This document shows positions 58,012 through 64,000 of a stretch of DNA of 64,000 bases, piece after piece. A program made the translations under genes and the position numbers. The DNA comes from Leisingera sp. ANG59 (GTDB lineage Bacteria > Pseudomonadota > Alphaproteobacteria > Rhodobacterales > Rhodobacteraceae), in NCBI RefSeq assembly GCF_013317235.1, contig NZ_WLCM01000001.1, positions 321,552-385,551 on the forward strand. The letters are read 5' to 3'. Position 1 is the stretch's first letter; each line of letters opens with the position of its first letter. Below the pieces are notes generated by a model. It ran no database searches and was not told the DNA's origin. It saw only the letters and a program-made list of their open reading frames with translations.

Positions 58012-58551
58012 GTGGCAGAAGATCTCAGCAGCTTGCAGCAAGTTCAGGGGCTGGTGAAATGGTTCGACCCGGCGAAGGGCTATGGGTTCGTCGTTTCCGA
58101 CACCGGCGGGCCGGACATTCTTCTGCATGTGAATGTGCTGCGCAATTTCGGGCAAAGCTCTGTCGCGGACGGCGCCCGGATTGAGATCGTGACGCATCAG
58201 ACCGGTCGCGGTGTTCAGGCTGTCGAGGTGATCTCGATCCAGCCTCCGGAGCGCGAAGACACCCCGGTGCTGAGCGACTTTGCCGAACTGGACATGGTCA
58301 GCCTGCAGAATGAGCCGCTGGAGCCTGCGCGCGTCAAATGGTTCGACAAGGGCAAGGGCTTCGGCTTTGCCAATGTGTTCGGCCGCGGCGAAGACGTGTT
58401 CCTGCATGTCGAGGTCCTGCGCCAGTCCGGCCTTGCGGACCTGCAGCCGGGTGAAGCCCTGGCGATGCGGGTGATCGACGGCAAGCGCGGCCGCATGGCG
58501 GTTGAAGTGCTCGCTTGGGAAGCTGCTTTGGCAGTTGAAAGCCAGGACTGA
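58012..58551 (+). CDS. Double cold-shock-domain protein
   Basis: RNA/DNA chaperone of 179 residues with two CSDs: residues about 8-75 (VQGLVKWFDPAKGYGFVVS, then ILLHVNVLR) and 105-170 (PARVKWFDKGKGFGFANV, then VFLHVEVLR). The RNP1-like KGFGF/KGYGF and RNP2-like VFLHV motifs are intact in both halves. The linker is acidic. A GTG start at 58012 is taken, preceded by TAGGGAAAA. The DUF192 gene starts 4 bp after its stop. Tandem-CSD proteins are common in alphaproteobacteria; cold inducibility here is not shown. Confidence 0.9.
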   Translation: MAEDLSSLQQVQGLVKWFDPAKGYGFVVSDTGGPDILLHVNVLRNFGQSSVADGARIEIVTHQTGRGVQAVEVISIQPPEREDTPVLSDFAELDMVSLQNEPLEPARVKWFDKGKGFGFANVFGRGEDVFLHVEVLRQSGLADLQPGEALAMRVIDGKRGRMAVEVLAWEAALAVESQD

Positions 58552-58555
58552 CCAG

Positions 58556-59035
58556 ATGCTGCGGCGACTTCTGTTCTGGAGTTCTGCCGCTGTTGCATTT
58601 TCCGTAATGGCCGCCCCGGTGTCTGCCGGGGAATGTCAGGCTGGCCGGGTGGACCTGCGCGGCAGCTGGGGGCAGACCGGGTTCTCTGTTGAAATTGCCG
58701 ATGACGAGCAGGAGCGCGCCCAGGGGCTGATGTTCCGCGAGTCGATGCCGCGCGGGGCAGGGATGCTGTTCGTTTACGAGCGCCCCCAGCCGGCGGCGTT
58801 CTGGATGAAGAATACGCTGATCCCGCTCGATATCATTTTCCTGGACCAAAACGGCCTTGTGACCTCAGTTCACGAGAACGCCACACCTGGCGATCTGACC
58901 CCGATCCCGGGCGGTGATGAGGTATTTGCCGTGCTTGAAATAAACGGTGGACTGGCCCGCCGCTACGGCATCGCCCCGGGCAATCAGATGCGGCATGAAA
59001 TTTTTTCTGCCGGAAGCGCAGTTTGGCCCTGTTAG
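58556..59035 (+). CDS. DUF192 family exported protein
   Basis: Small periplasmic protein of 159 residues. The ATG at 58556 gives a clear signal peptide (MLRRLLFWSSAAVAFSVMA, cleavage after VSAG). The mature part matches the DUF192 fold: ERAQGLMFRESMPRGAGMLF near residue 60, FWMKNTLIPLDIIFLDQNG near 85 and VFAVLEINGGLARRYGI near 122. The family has no agreed biochemical role. The gene begins 4 bp after the cold-shock gene, so both are probably co-transcribed. tRNA-Pro follows 43 bp later. Confidence 0.9.
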   Translation: MLRRLLFWSSAAVAFSVMAAPVSAGECQAGRVDLRGSWGQTGFSVEIADDEQERAQGLMFRESMPRGAGMLFVYERPQPAAFWMKNTLIPLDIIFLDQNGLVTSVHENATPGDLTPIPGGDEVFAVLEINGGLARRYGIAPGNQMRHEIFSAGSAVWPC

Positions 59036-59078
59036 GGGTTTTCAAATCACTTCGCCGGAGATAGGAAGGCGCACGGTC

Positions 59079-59155
59079 CGGGGCGTGGCGCAGTCTGGTA
59101 GCGCACCTGTTTTGGGTACAGGGGGTCGTGAGTTCGAATCTCGCCGCCCCGACCA
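59079..59155 (+). tRNA. tRNA-Pro (anticodon TGG)
   Basis: 77-nt cloverleaf with acceptor stem CGGGGCG/CGCCCCG, D-arm around GCGCAGTCTGGTAGCGC, anticodon stem-loop CCTGT-TTTGGGTA-CAGG containing TGG, T-arm GTTCGAATC and an encoded ACCA end. It reads CCA and, by wobble, other proline codons. Confidence 0.95.
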
Positions 59156-59258
59156 CTTCTCTCCATAAAATTGCAGCGAGTCTTTGCCAGGTAAAACCGC
59201 TTGAAGGATTCGCTTCCCGCTTTTGTTGAGAACAATTGGCTTGATGCAATCTTGAGTG

Positions 59259-59296
59259 TTAATACTTCTTTAATACCCTGTTAACACTCCCTTAAC
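59259..59296. promoter_or_regulatory. Array of overlapping CtrA binding boxes upstream of nrdJ
   Basis: Four TTAA half-sites begin at 59259, 59270, 59281 and 59292, exactly 11 bp apart. Each neighbouring pair forms TTAA-N7-TTAA, and the last two pairs match TTAA-N7-TTAAC, the Caulobacter CtrA consensus, without mismatch. The phase places all half-sites on one face of the helix. The nearest downstream gene is nrdJ, about 580 bp away. Confidence 0.7.
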
Positions 59297-59547
59297 CAAC
59301 TGCCGCTGAACCGCATCAGTTTGTTAAGGGCTCCACGGGGTCCAATGCTGCAGCGCCATGATACCATCGGAAGATCACCGTAAAGTTGTTTGTGCATGCC
59401 ACTTGCCGCCGGCCGCTCAAGGGATGTGAATCATTGCCCGAATGAGCTGCCGTTCCGGCGCCTCTGCGACGCGGCAAGTTACTTGCTTGGCATAAGAAAT
59501 CCGGGTTGCCCGTAAACTGGATTTTTACACTGCCGGACGTGGCAGCC

Positions 59548-59556
59548 TGTGGATGA
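59548..59556 (-). promoter_or_regulatory. DnaA-box-like site in the nrdJ upstream region
   Basis: TGTGGATGA differs by one base from the reverse complement of the DnaA box TTATCCACA. A weaker relative, TGTGGACAC, lies at 59664-59672. A GAATC (GANTC methylation target) overlaps the first site. Single near-matches occur by chance, so this is tentative. Confidence 0.3.
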
Positions 59557-59878
59557 ATCAATGGTCGTCGCCGGACCCTTGAAACCGCGAATAGCGTCAA
59601 CAGCAAAGATCGTTGCCAAGGGGTAAATTTAACGTTGACCCTTTGTGTGTGAATACGCCAAATTGTGGACACCGGTTGCGATGGCACTAAATCTGGTGGG
59701 TTAAGGGGCCACAGCAACAACGCTGAAGACAGCAGACAGTCCTTTGTAGAATGGCCGGCGAGGGCCGCAAGTGCGCCATATGGGGCGTGCGCTGGATATC
59801 TGCGTGTTGCGTGGCCGGACTGGCTGGTGCGGGGGCACCGTGACACTTGACCGATGTGTGCTTGAGAAGGGGCAGAGC

Positions 59879-62800
59879 ATGAAGATCGAACGGAAATTCA
59901 CCAAACCCGGGCAGGATGCTTACGCCGATCTGGCTTTTGTCTCTGCAACCTCGGAGATCCGCAACCCGGACGGGACCATTGTTTTCCGGCTCGACAATAT
60001 CGAGATTCCCGCGTCGTGGAGCCAGGTGGCCAGCGACGTTATTGCGCAGAAGTATTTCCGCAAGGCCGGTGTGCCGTCCCGCCTCAAGAAGGTCCGCGAA
60101 AAGGACGTGCCGGAGTTTCTGTGGCGCTCTGCCCCCGACAAAGGGGCCGAATTCGGAGGAGAGACGTCCTCCAAGCAGGTGTTTGACCGTCTGGCGGGCG
60201 CCTGGGCCTATTGGGGCTGGAAAGGCGGCTACTTCTCCTCCGAGGAGGACGCGCGCGCCTATTACGACGAGATGCGCTATATGCTGGCGACCCAGCGCTC
60301 GGCGCCGAACTCGCCCCAGTGGTTCAACACCGGCCTGCACTGGGCCTATGGCATCGACGGCCCGGCGCAGGGGCATCATTATGTCGACTACAAGACTGGC
60401 AAGCTGACCAAATCCGACAGCGCCTATGAGCACCCGCAGCCCCACGCCTGCTTCATCCAGTCGGTCTCTGACGATCTGGTCAAGGACGGCGGCATCATGG
60501 ACCTGTGGGTGCGCGAGGCGCGGCTGTTCAAGTACGGTTCCGGCACCGGCACCAACTTTTCCCATCTGCGCGCCGAGGGTGAGCCGCTGTCTGGCGGCGG
60601 CAAATCCTCTGGCCTGATGGGCTTCCTCAAAATCGGCGACCGCGCGGCGGGCGCCATCAAATCAGGCGGCACAACCCGTCGGGCAGCAAAAATGGTGATC
60701 GTGGACGCCGATCACCCGGATATCGAAGACTTCATCCAGTGGAAGGTGATCGAGGAGCAGAAGGTCGCGTCCATCGTCGCGGGCTCCAAGATGCACGAGA
60801 ATATGCTGAATGGTATCTTCGAAGCGATCCGCAGCTGGGATGGCGGCGAAGCCGATGCCTATGACCCGTCGGTCAACTGCGGGCTGAAATCGGCGATCCG
60901 CGAAGCCAAAAAGGTGGCGATCCCGGAAACCTACATCAAGCGGGTGCTGGATTACGCCAAGCAGGGCCATACCTCGATCGAATTCCCGACCTATGACACG
61001 GATTGGGATTCCGAGGCCTACAGCTCTGTTTCCGGCCAAAACTCCAACAACTCGATCCGGGTGACCAACGCCTTCCTGCATGCGGTCGAAAAAGACGCCG
61101 ATTGGGAATTGTTCAACCGCACCGACGGCAAGGTCGCCAAGGTGATCAGGGCCCGCGATCTGTGGGAGAAGGTGGGCCACGCGGCCTGGGCCTGCGCCGA
61201 TCCGGGCATCCAGTTCCACGACACCGTAAATGAATGGCACACCTGCCCGGAAGACGGTGAAATCCGCGGCTCAAACCCTTGCTCTGAATACATGTTCCTG
61301 GACGACACTGCCTGCAACCTGGCGTCTCTGAACCTGCTGAGCTTCTTGAAGGACGGTCAGTTCCAGGCAGACGATTACATGCATTGCTGCCGCCTGTGGA
61401 CGCTTACGCTGGAAATCTCGGTGATGATGGCGCAGTTCCCGTCCAAGGAAATCGCGCAGCGCTCCTACGACTTCCGCACCCTTGGCTTGGGATATGCTAA
61501 TATCGGCGGCCTCTTGATGAACATGGGCTACAGCTATGACTCGGATGAGGGCAGGGCGCTTTGCGGTGCGCTGACCGCGCTGATGACCGGCGTTGCCTAT
61601 GCGACCTCTGCGGAGATCGCATCGGAGCTTGGCGCCTTCCCAGGCTATGCCAAGAACGCAGATCATATGCTGCGGGTGATCCGCAACCACCGCAACGCGG
61701 CAAAGGGCAATGCTGACGGCTATGAGGCGCTGTCCGTGAAGCCGGTGCCGCTGGACATCGCCAGCTGTCCCGATGCGCTGCTGACCGATCTGGCCGCAAG
61801 CGCCTGGGACGAAGCGCTGGAGCTGGGCGAGAAACACGGCTACCGAAACGCGCAGACAACGGTGATTGCGCCGACCGGTACCATTGGTCTGGTGATGGAC
61901 TGCGACACCACCGGGATCGAGCCGGATTTTGCCCTGGTTAAGTTCAAGAAGCTGGCCGGGGGCGGTTACTTCAAGATCATCAACCGTTCGGTGCCGTCGG
62001 CGCTGGAGGGGCTGGGCTACAGCTCTTCCCAGATCGAGGAAATCGTGTCCTACGCGGTGGGCCATGGCTCTATCGGCAATGCGCCTGGCATCAACCACAC
62101 CTCGCTGGCAGGCCACGGCTTCGGCCCCAATGAGCTAGCCAAGGTGGATGCGGCGCTGGAATCGGCCTTTGATATCCGCTTCGTGTTCAACCAATGGACC
62201 CTAGGCGAAGATTTCTGCACCGGCGTGCTGGGTATACCGGCGACCAAGCTGAACGATCCGACCTTCGACCTTCTGCGCCACCTGGGTTTCACCAAGGCGG
62301 ATATCGAGGCGGCCAACGACCACGTCTGCGGCACCATGACCCTGGAGGGCGCGCCGCATCTTCAGGAAGAGCATTACGCGATCTTTGACTGCGCAAACCC
62401 GTGCGGCAAGAAAGGCAAGCGTTTTCTGAGCGTTGACAGCCATATCCTTATGATGGCGGCGGCCCAAAGCTTTATCTCGGGTGCTATCTCAAAGACCATC
62501 AACATGCCGAATTCGGCGACCATCGAGGACTGCCAGAAGGCCTATGAGCTGAGCTGGAGCCTGGGCATCAAGGCGAACGCGCTCTACCGCGACGGCTCCA
62601 AGCTGAGCCAGCCGCTGGCGGCGGCGCTGGTCGAAGATGACGACGATGCGGCAGAGGTTCTCGAGAGCGGCGCGCCTCAGGAAAAGGCGGCGGTTCTGGC
62701 CGAGAAGATCATCGAGAAGGTGGTCATCAAGGAGGTGCTGAAATCGCACCGCACCAAGATGCCGCAACGGCGCAAGGGCTATACCCAGAAAGCGGTCGTC

Positions 62801-63523
62801 GGCGGCCACAAGGTGTATCTGCGCACCGGCGAATACGAGGACGGCAATCTGGGCGAGATCTTCATCGACATGCACAAGGAAGGCGCGGGCTTCCGGGCAA
62901 TGATGAACAACTTCGCCATCGCGGTGTCGGTTGGCCTGCAGTACGGAGTGCCGCTGGAGGAGTTCGTTGACGCCTTTACCTTCACCAAGTTCGAACCCGC
63001 GGGCATGGTCCAGGGTAACGACTCGATCAAGAACGCGACCTCGATCCTCGACTATGTTTTCCGCGAACTGGCGGTTTCCTATCTGGACCGCACCGATCTG
63101 GCTCATGTGAAGCCGGAAGGCGCGACCTTTGACGATCTGGGCCGCGGCGAAGAGGAAGGCGTGTCGAACCTTTCGGAGCTGAGCGAAAGCGCAGCGACCC
63201 GCTCGCTGGAAGTGCTGAAGCAAATCTCCTCGACCGGCTACCTGCGTAAGCGGCTTCCACAGGACCTGGTGGTATTGCAGGGCGGCCAGATGGACGCAGG
63301 TGTTCTGGGCACCGGAACCGATCCGGTGGCGGCGTTGCAAACTCTGGTGCCGGAAACCACTGACGCACCTGCGCAAGCCTCCGGCGGAATGGATGCGCGC
63401 ACCAAGGCAAAAATGCAAGGCTATGAAGGAGAAGCTTGCGGCGAATGCGGCAACTACACGCTGGTTCGCAACGGCACCTGCATGAAATGCAACACCTGCG
63501 GGGGAACCTCCGGCTGCAGCTGA
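59879..63523 (+). CDS. nrdJ: Vitamin B12-dependent (class II) ribonucleotide reductase
   Basis: Adenosylcobalamin-dependent reduction of ribonucleotides to deoxyribonucleotides, oxygen-independent. ATG at 59879 follows AAGGGGC and yields 1214 residues; upstream frame adds a non-homologous 36-residue prefix. Landmarks: [21 protein letters not shown] near residue 225, [18 protein letters not shown] near 470 with catalytic-loop Asn/Cys, [19 protein letters not shown] near 880, and a C-terminal redox tail [20 protein letters not shown] near 1185-1210 that delivers electrons. It is a single-chain enzyme with no NrdAB visible, so it may be the sole or main RNR. Regulation probably involves the CtrA-box array upstream. 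Confidence 0.95.
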   Translation: MKIERKFTKPGQDAYADLAFVSATSEIRNPDGTIVFRLDNIEIPASWSQVASDVIAQKYFRKAGVPSRLKKVREKDVPEFLWRSAPDKGAEFGGETSSKQVFDRLAGAWAYWGWKGGYFSSEEDARAYYDEMRYMLATQRSAPNSPQWFNTGLHWAYGIDGPAQGHHYVDYKTGKLTKSDSAYEHPQPHACFIQSVSDDLVKDGGIMDLWVREARLFKYGSGTGTNFSHLRAEGEPLSGGGKSSGLMGFLKIGDRAAGAIKSGGTTRRAAKMVIVDADHPDIEDFIQWKVIEEQKVASIVAGSKMHENMLNGIFEAIRSWDGGEADAYDPSVNCGLKSAIREAKKVAIPETYIKRVLDYAKQGHTSIEFPTYDTDWDSEAYSSVSGQNSNNSIRVTNAFLHAVEKDADWELFNRTDGKVAKVIRARDLWEKVGHAAWACADPGIQFHDTVNEWHTCPEDGEIRGSNPCSEYMFLDDTACNLASLNLLSFLKDGQFQADDYMHCCRLWTLTLEISVMMAQFPSKEIAQRSYDFRTLGLGYANIGGLLMNMGYSYDSDEGRALCGALTALMTGVAYATSAEIASELGAFPGYAKNADHMLRVIRNHRNAAKGNADGYEALSVKPVPLDIASCPDALLTDLAASAWDEALELGEKHGYRNAQTTVIAPTGTIGLVMDCDTTGIEPDFALVKFKKLAGGGYFKIINRSVPSALEGLGYSSSQIEEIVSYAVGHGSIGNAPGINHTSLAGHGFGPNELAKVDAALESAFDIRFVFNQWTLGEDFCTGVLGIPATKLNDPTFDLLRHLGFTKADIEAANDHVCGTMTLEGAPHLQEEHYAIFDCANPCGKKGKRFLSVDSHILMMAAAQSFISGAISKTINMPNSATIEDCQKAYELSWSLGIKANALYRDGSKLSQPLAAALVEDDDDAAEVLESGAPQEKAAVLAEKIIEKVVIKEVLKSHRTKMPQRRKGYTQKAVVGGHKVYLRTGEYEDGNLGEIFIDMHKEGAGFRAMMNNFAIAVSVGLQYGVPLEEFVDAFTFTKFEPAGMVQGNDSIKNATSILDYVFRELAVSYLDRTDLAHVKPEGATFDDLGRGEEEGVSNLSELSESAATRSLEVLKQISSTGYLRKRLPQDLVVLQGGQMDAGVLGTGTDPVAALQTLVPETTDAPAQASGGMDARTKAKMQGYEGEACGECGNYTLVRNGTCMKCNTCGGTSGCS

Positions 63524-63535
63524 GGAACCTCTGCC

Positions 63536-63567
63536 TGCGGCACCGGCATACCCCCGACGGTGCCGCA
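63536..63567. other. Hairpin downstream of nrdJ
   Basis: Stem TGCGGCACCG / CGGTGCCGCA, 12 bp after the nrdJ stop, with an A-run rather than a T-run following on the plus strand. It could stabilise the 3' end or terminate weakly. A second stem GAACGGG / CCCGTTC lies at about 63611-63627. Confidence 0.4.
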
Positions 63568-63790
63568 AAAAACACCTCAAGCGGGCTGCGTTCCGCTTCG
63601 AACAAGATCAGGAACGGGTGCGCCCGTTCTGAACACCGGGATGGCCCAGGTAAGAAAAAACTTTCGGGCAGTCAATGAAGGAGCCTGACCGGTGACAACT
63701 GGCTTCCTCTGGATCAGAGGGAGCCATTTTCTTTTTAGGGGGCTGCGTTTTTGTGAACTCACGCTGAAGCGCAACTTCTGATATGTCGTT

Positions 63791-64000
63791 TTATTCCAAA
63801 CGGTTCTGGATTTCCATCAGCTTGCTTTCGAAGACTTCTGCTGGTGTCTTGTAGCCGAGGCACTTGCGCGGGGTGGAATTGAGGCGGTGGCAAACCGACC
63901 TTAAATATCGGTTTGTCAGCACCGTCGGCTCGGTCGAGCGAGGCAGGTATTTTCTCAGCCTGTTGTTGGTGTTCTCGACGGTGCCTTTCTGCCACGGAGC
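63791..64000 (-). mobile_element. IS30-family transposase, C-terminal part (runs off the right edge)
   Basis: The minus strand from 64000 reads continuously for 69 residues to a TAA: APWQKGTVENTNNRLRKYLP, then RLNSTPRKCLGYKTPAEVFE. The GTVENxN segment carries the conserved Glu of the DDE catalytic triad, and the TPRKCLGYKTPAEVF end is typical of IS30 transposases. The first two catalytic Asp residues and the N-terminal HTH lie outside the window. The element end should lie between roughly 63660 and 63790, but a terminal inverted repeat cannot be identified without the other end. Confidence 0.85.

Larger units (their letters stand above)
59156..59878. other. 723 bp intergenic region upstream of nrdJ
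   Basis: No convincing protein gene is present on either strand. The AT-richer left third holds the CtrA-box array (59259-59296), the middle has a DnaA-box-like site (59548-59556), and the right end supplies the nrdJ ribosome site (AAGGGGCAG). A 176-codon minus-strand frame at 59316-59846 has no homology-like features. No cobalamin riboswitch core was recognised by eye. Confidence 0.7.

Noticed and set aside
59178..59559. GANTC (CcrM) site cluster
   Set aside because: Four sites in about 700 bp is close to chance expectation for a four-base-specific motif.
59316..59846. 176-codon minus-strand frame in the nrdJ upstream region
   Set aside because: No ribosome site, erratic composition, no recognisable domain; overlaps regulatory DNA.
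59156..59878. Cobalamin riboswitch for the B12-dependent nrdJ
   Set aside because: I looked for a B12-box-like core and found none by eye; a covariance search would settle it.
63536..63567. Rho-independent terminator of nrdJ
   Set aside because: Strong stem but an A-run, not a T-run, follows on the coding strand; listed only as a hairpin.

Overview
The window is ordinary, densely packed chromosome from a marine alphaproteobacterium of the Roseobacter group (Rhodobacteraceae; the proteins read like Leisingera, Phaeobacter or Ruegeria). Evidence: high GC; alphaproteobacterial layouts such as a coiled-coil gene overlapping zapA; trpE, trpG-trpD and trpC close to moaC, moeA and lexA; a GTTC-N7-GTTC SOS box; a B12-dependent ribonucleotide reductase; and a DddQ-type DMSP lyase. 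No large genomic island, prophage, plasmid backbone or CRISPR array is visible. The only mobile DNA is an IS30-family transposase end cut by the right edge.

Layout. 1-8.3 kb: valine catabolism (3-hydroxyisobutyryl-CoA hydrolase, isobutyryl-CoA dehydrogenase, mmsA with a divergent LysR regulator), interrupted by a TPR/O-GlcNAc-transferase-like protein, an L,D-transpeptidase and a fatty acid desaturase. 8.4-16.3 kb: CBS protein, coaD, a 47-residue membrane protein, gap, DUF808 membrane protein, ankyrin protein, tkt, and the ZauP-like/zapA division pair. 16.4-20 kb: grxD, an unannotated small ORF, bolA, a Cys-rich protein and purL, all on the minus strand. 20-28.3 kb: BamA/TamA-like barrel protein overlapping a YbiO-like MscS channel, a candidate sRNA, then a LysR gene divergent from a fused indolepyruvate:ferredoxin oxidoreductase. 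28.5-38.3 kb: dddQ, PlsC-like acyltransferase, murI, argC, ccmE, an endolysin-holin pair, ccmF, ccmH, enoyl-CoA hydratase, RTX-like protein. 38.5-44.3 kb: gltA, gltX, comEC, lexA. 44.3-54.3 kb: moeA, moaC, trpC, ung, trpD, trpG, a YibQ-like gene on the other strand, trpE and ppiD. 54.4-64 kb: aminotransferase, gpt, fabI, pdxH, double cold-shock protein, DUF192 protein, tRNA-Pro(TGG), a 723 bp intergenic region with a CtrA-box array, nrdJ, and the IS30 edge.

How the parts work together. Most genes are core metabolism and cell-cycle housekeeping: tryptophan synthesis from chorismate, central carbon (gap, tkt, gltA), envelope and division (zapA pair, murI, L,D-transpeptidase), Fe-S trafficking (grxD-bolA), cytochrome c maturation, and DNA maintenance (ung, lexA, nrdJ, comEC).

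The most interesting signals are: (1) four TTAA half-sites exactly 11 bp apart, giving three overlapping CtrA boxes upstream of nrdJ; (2) an overlooked 47-codon ORF locked between bolA and grxD by an ATGA overlap; (3) a DddQ-type lyase with the full metal/catalytic residue set outside any recognisable dmd/ddd cluster; (4) an endolysin-holin pair inside the ccm genes, a candidate gene-transfer-agent lysis module; (5) a candidate sRNA with an exposed CCTCCC; (6) a CceR-like operator cluster at gap; (7) ung embedded in the trp genes by 4-bp overlaps on both sides.
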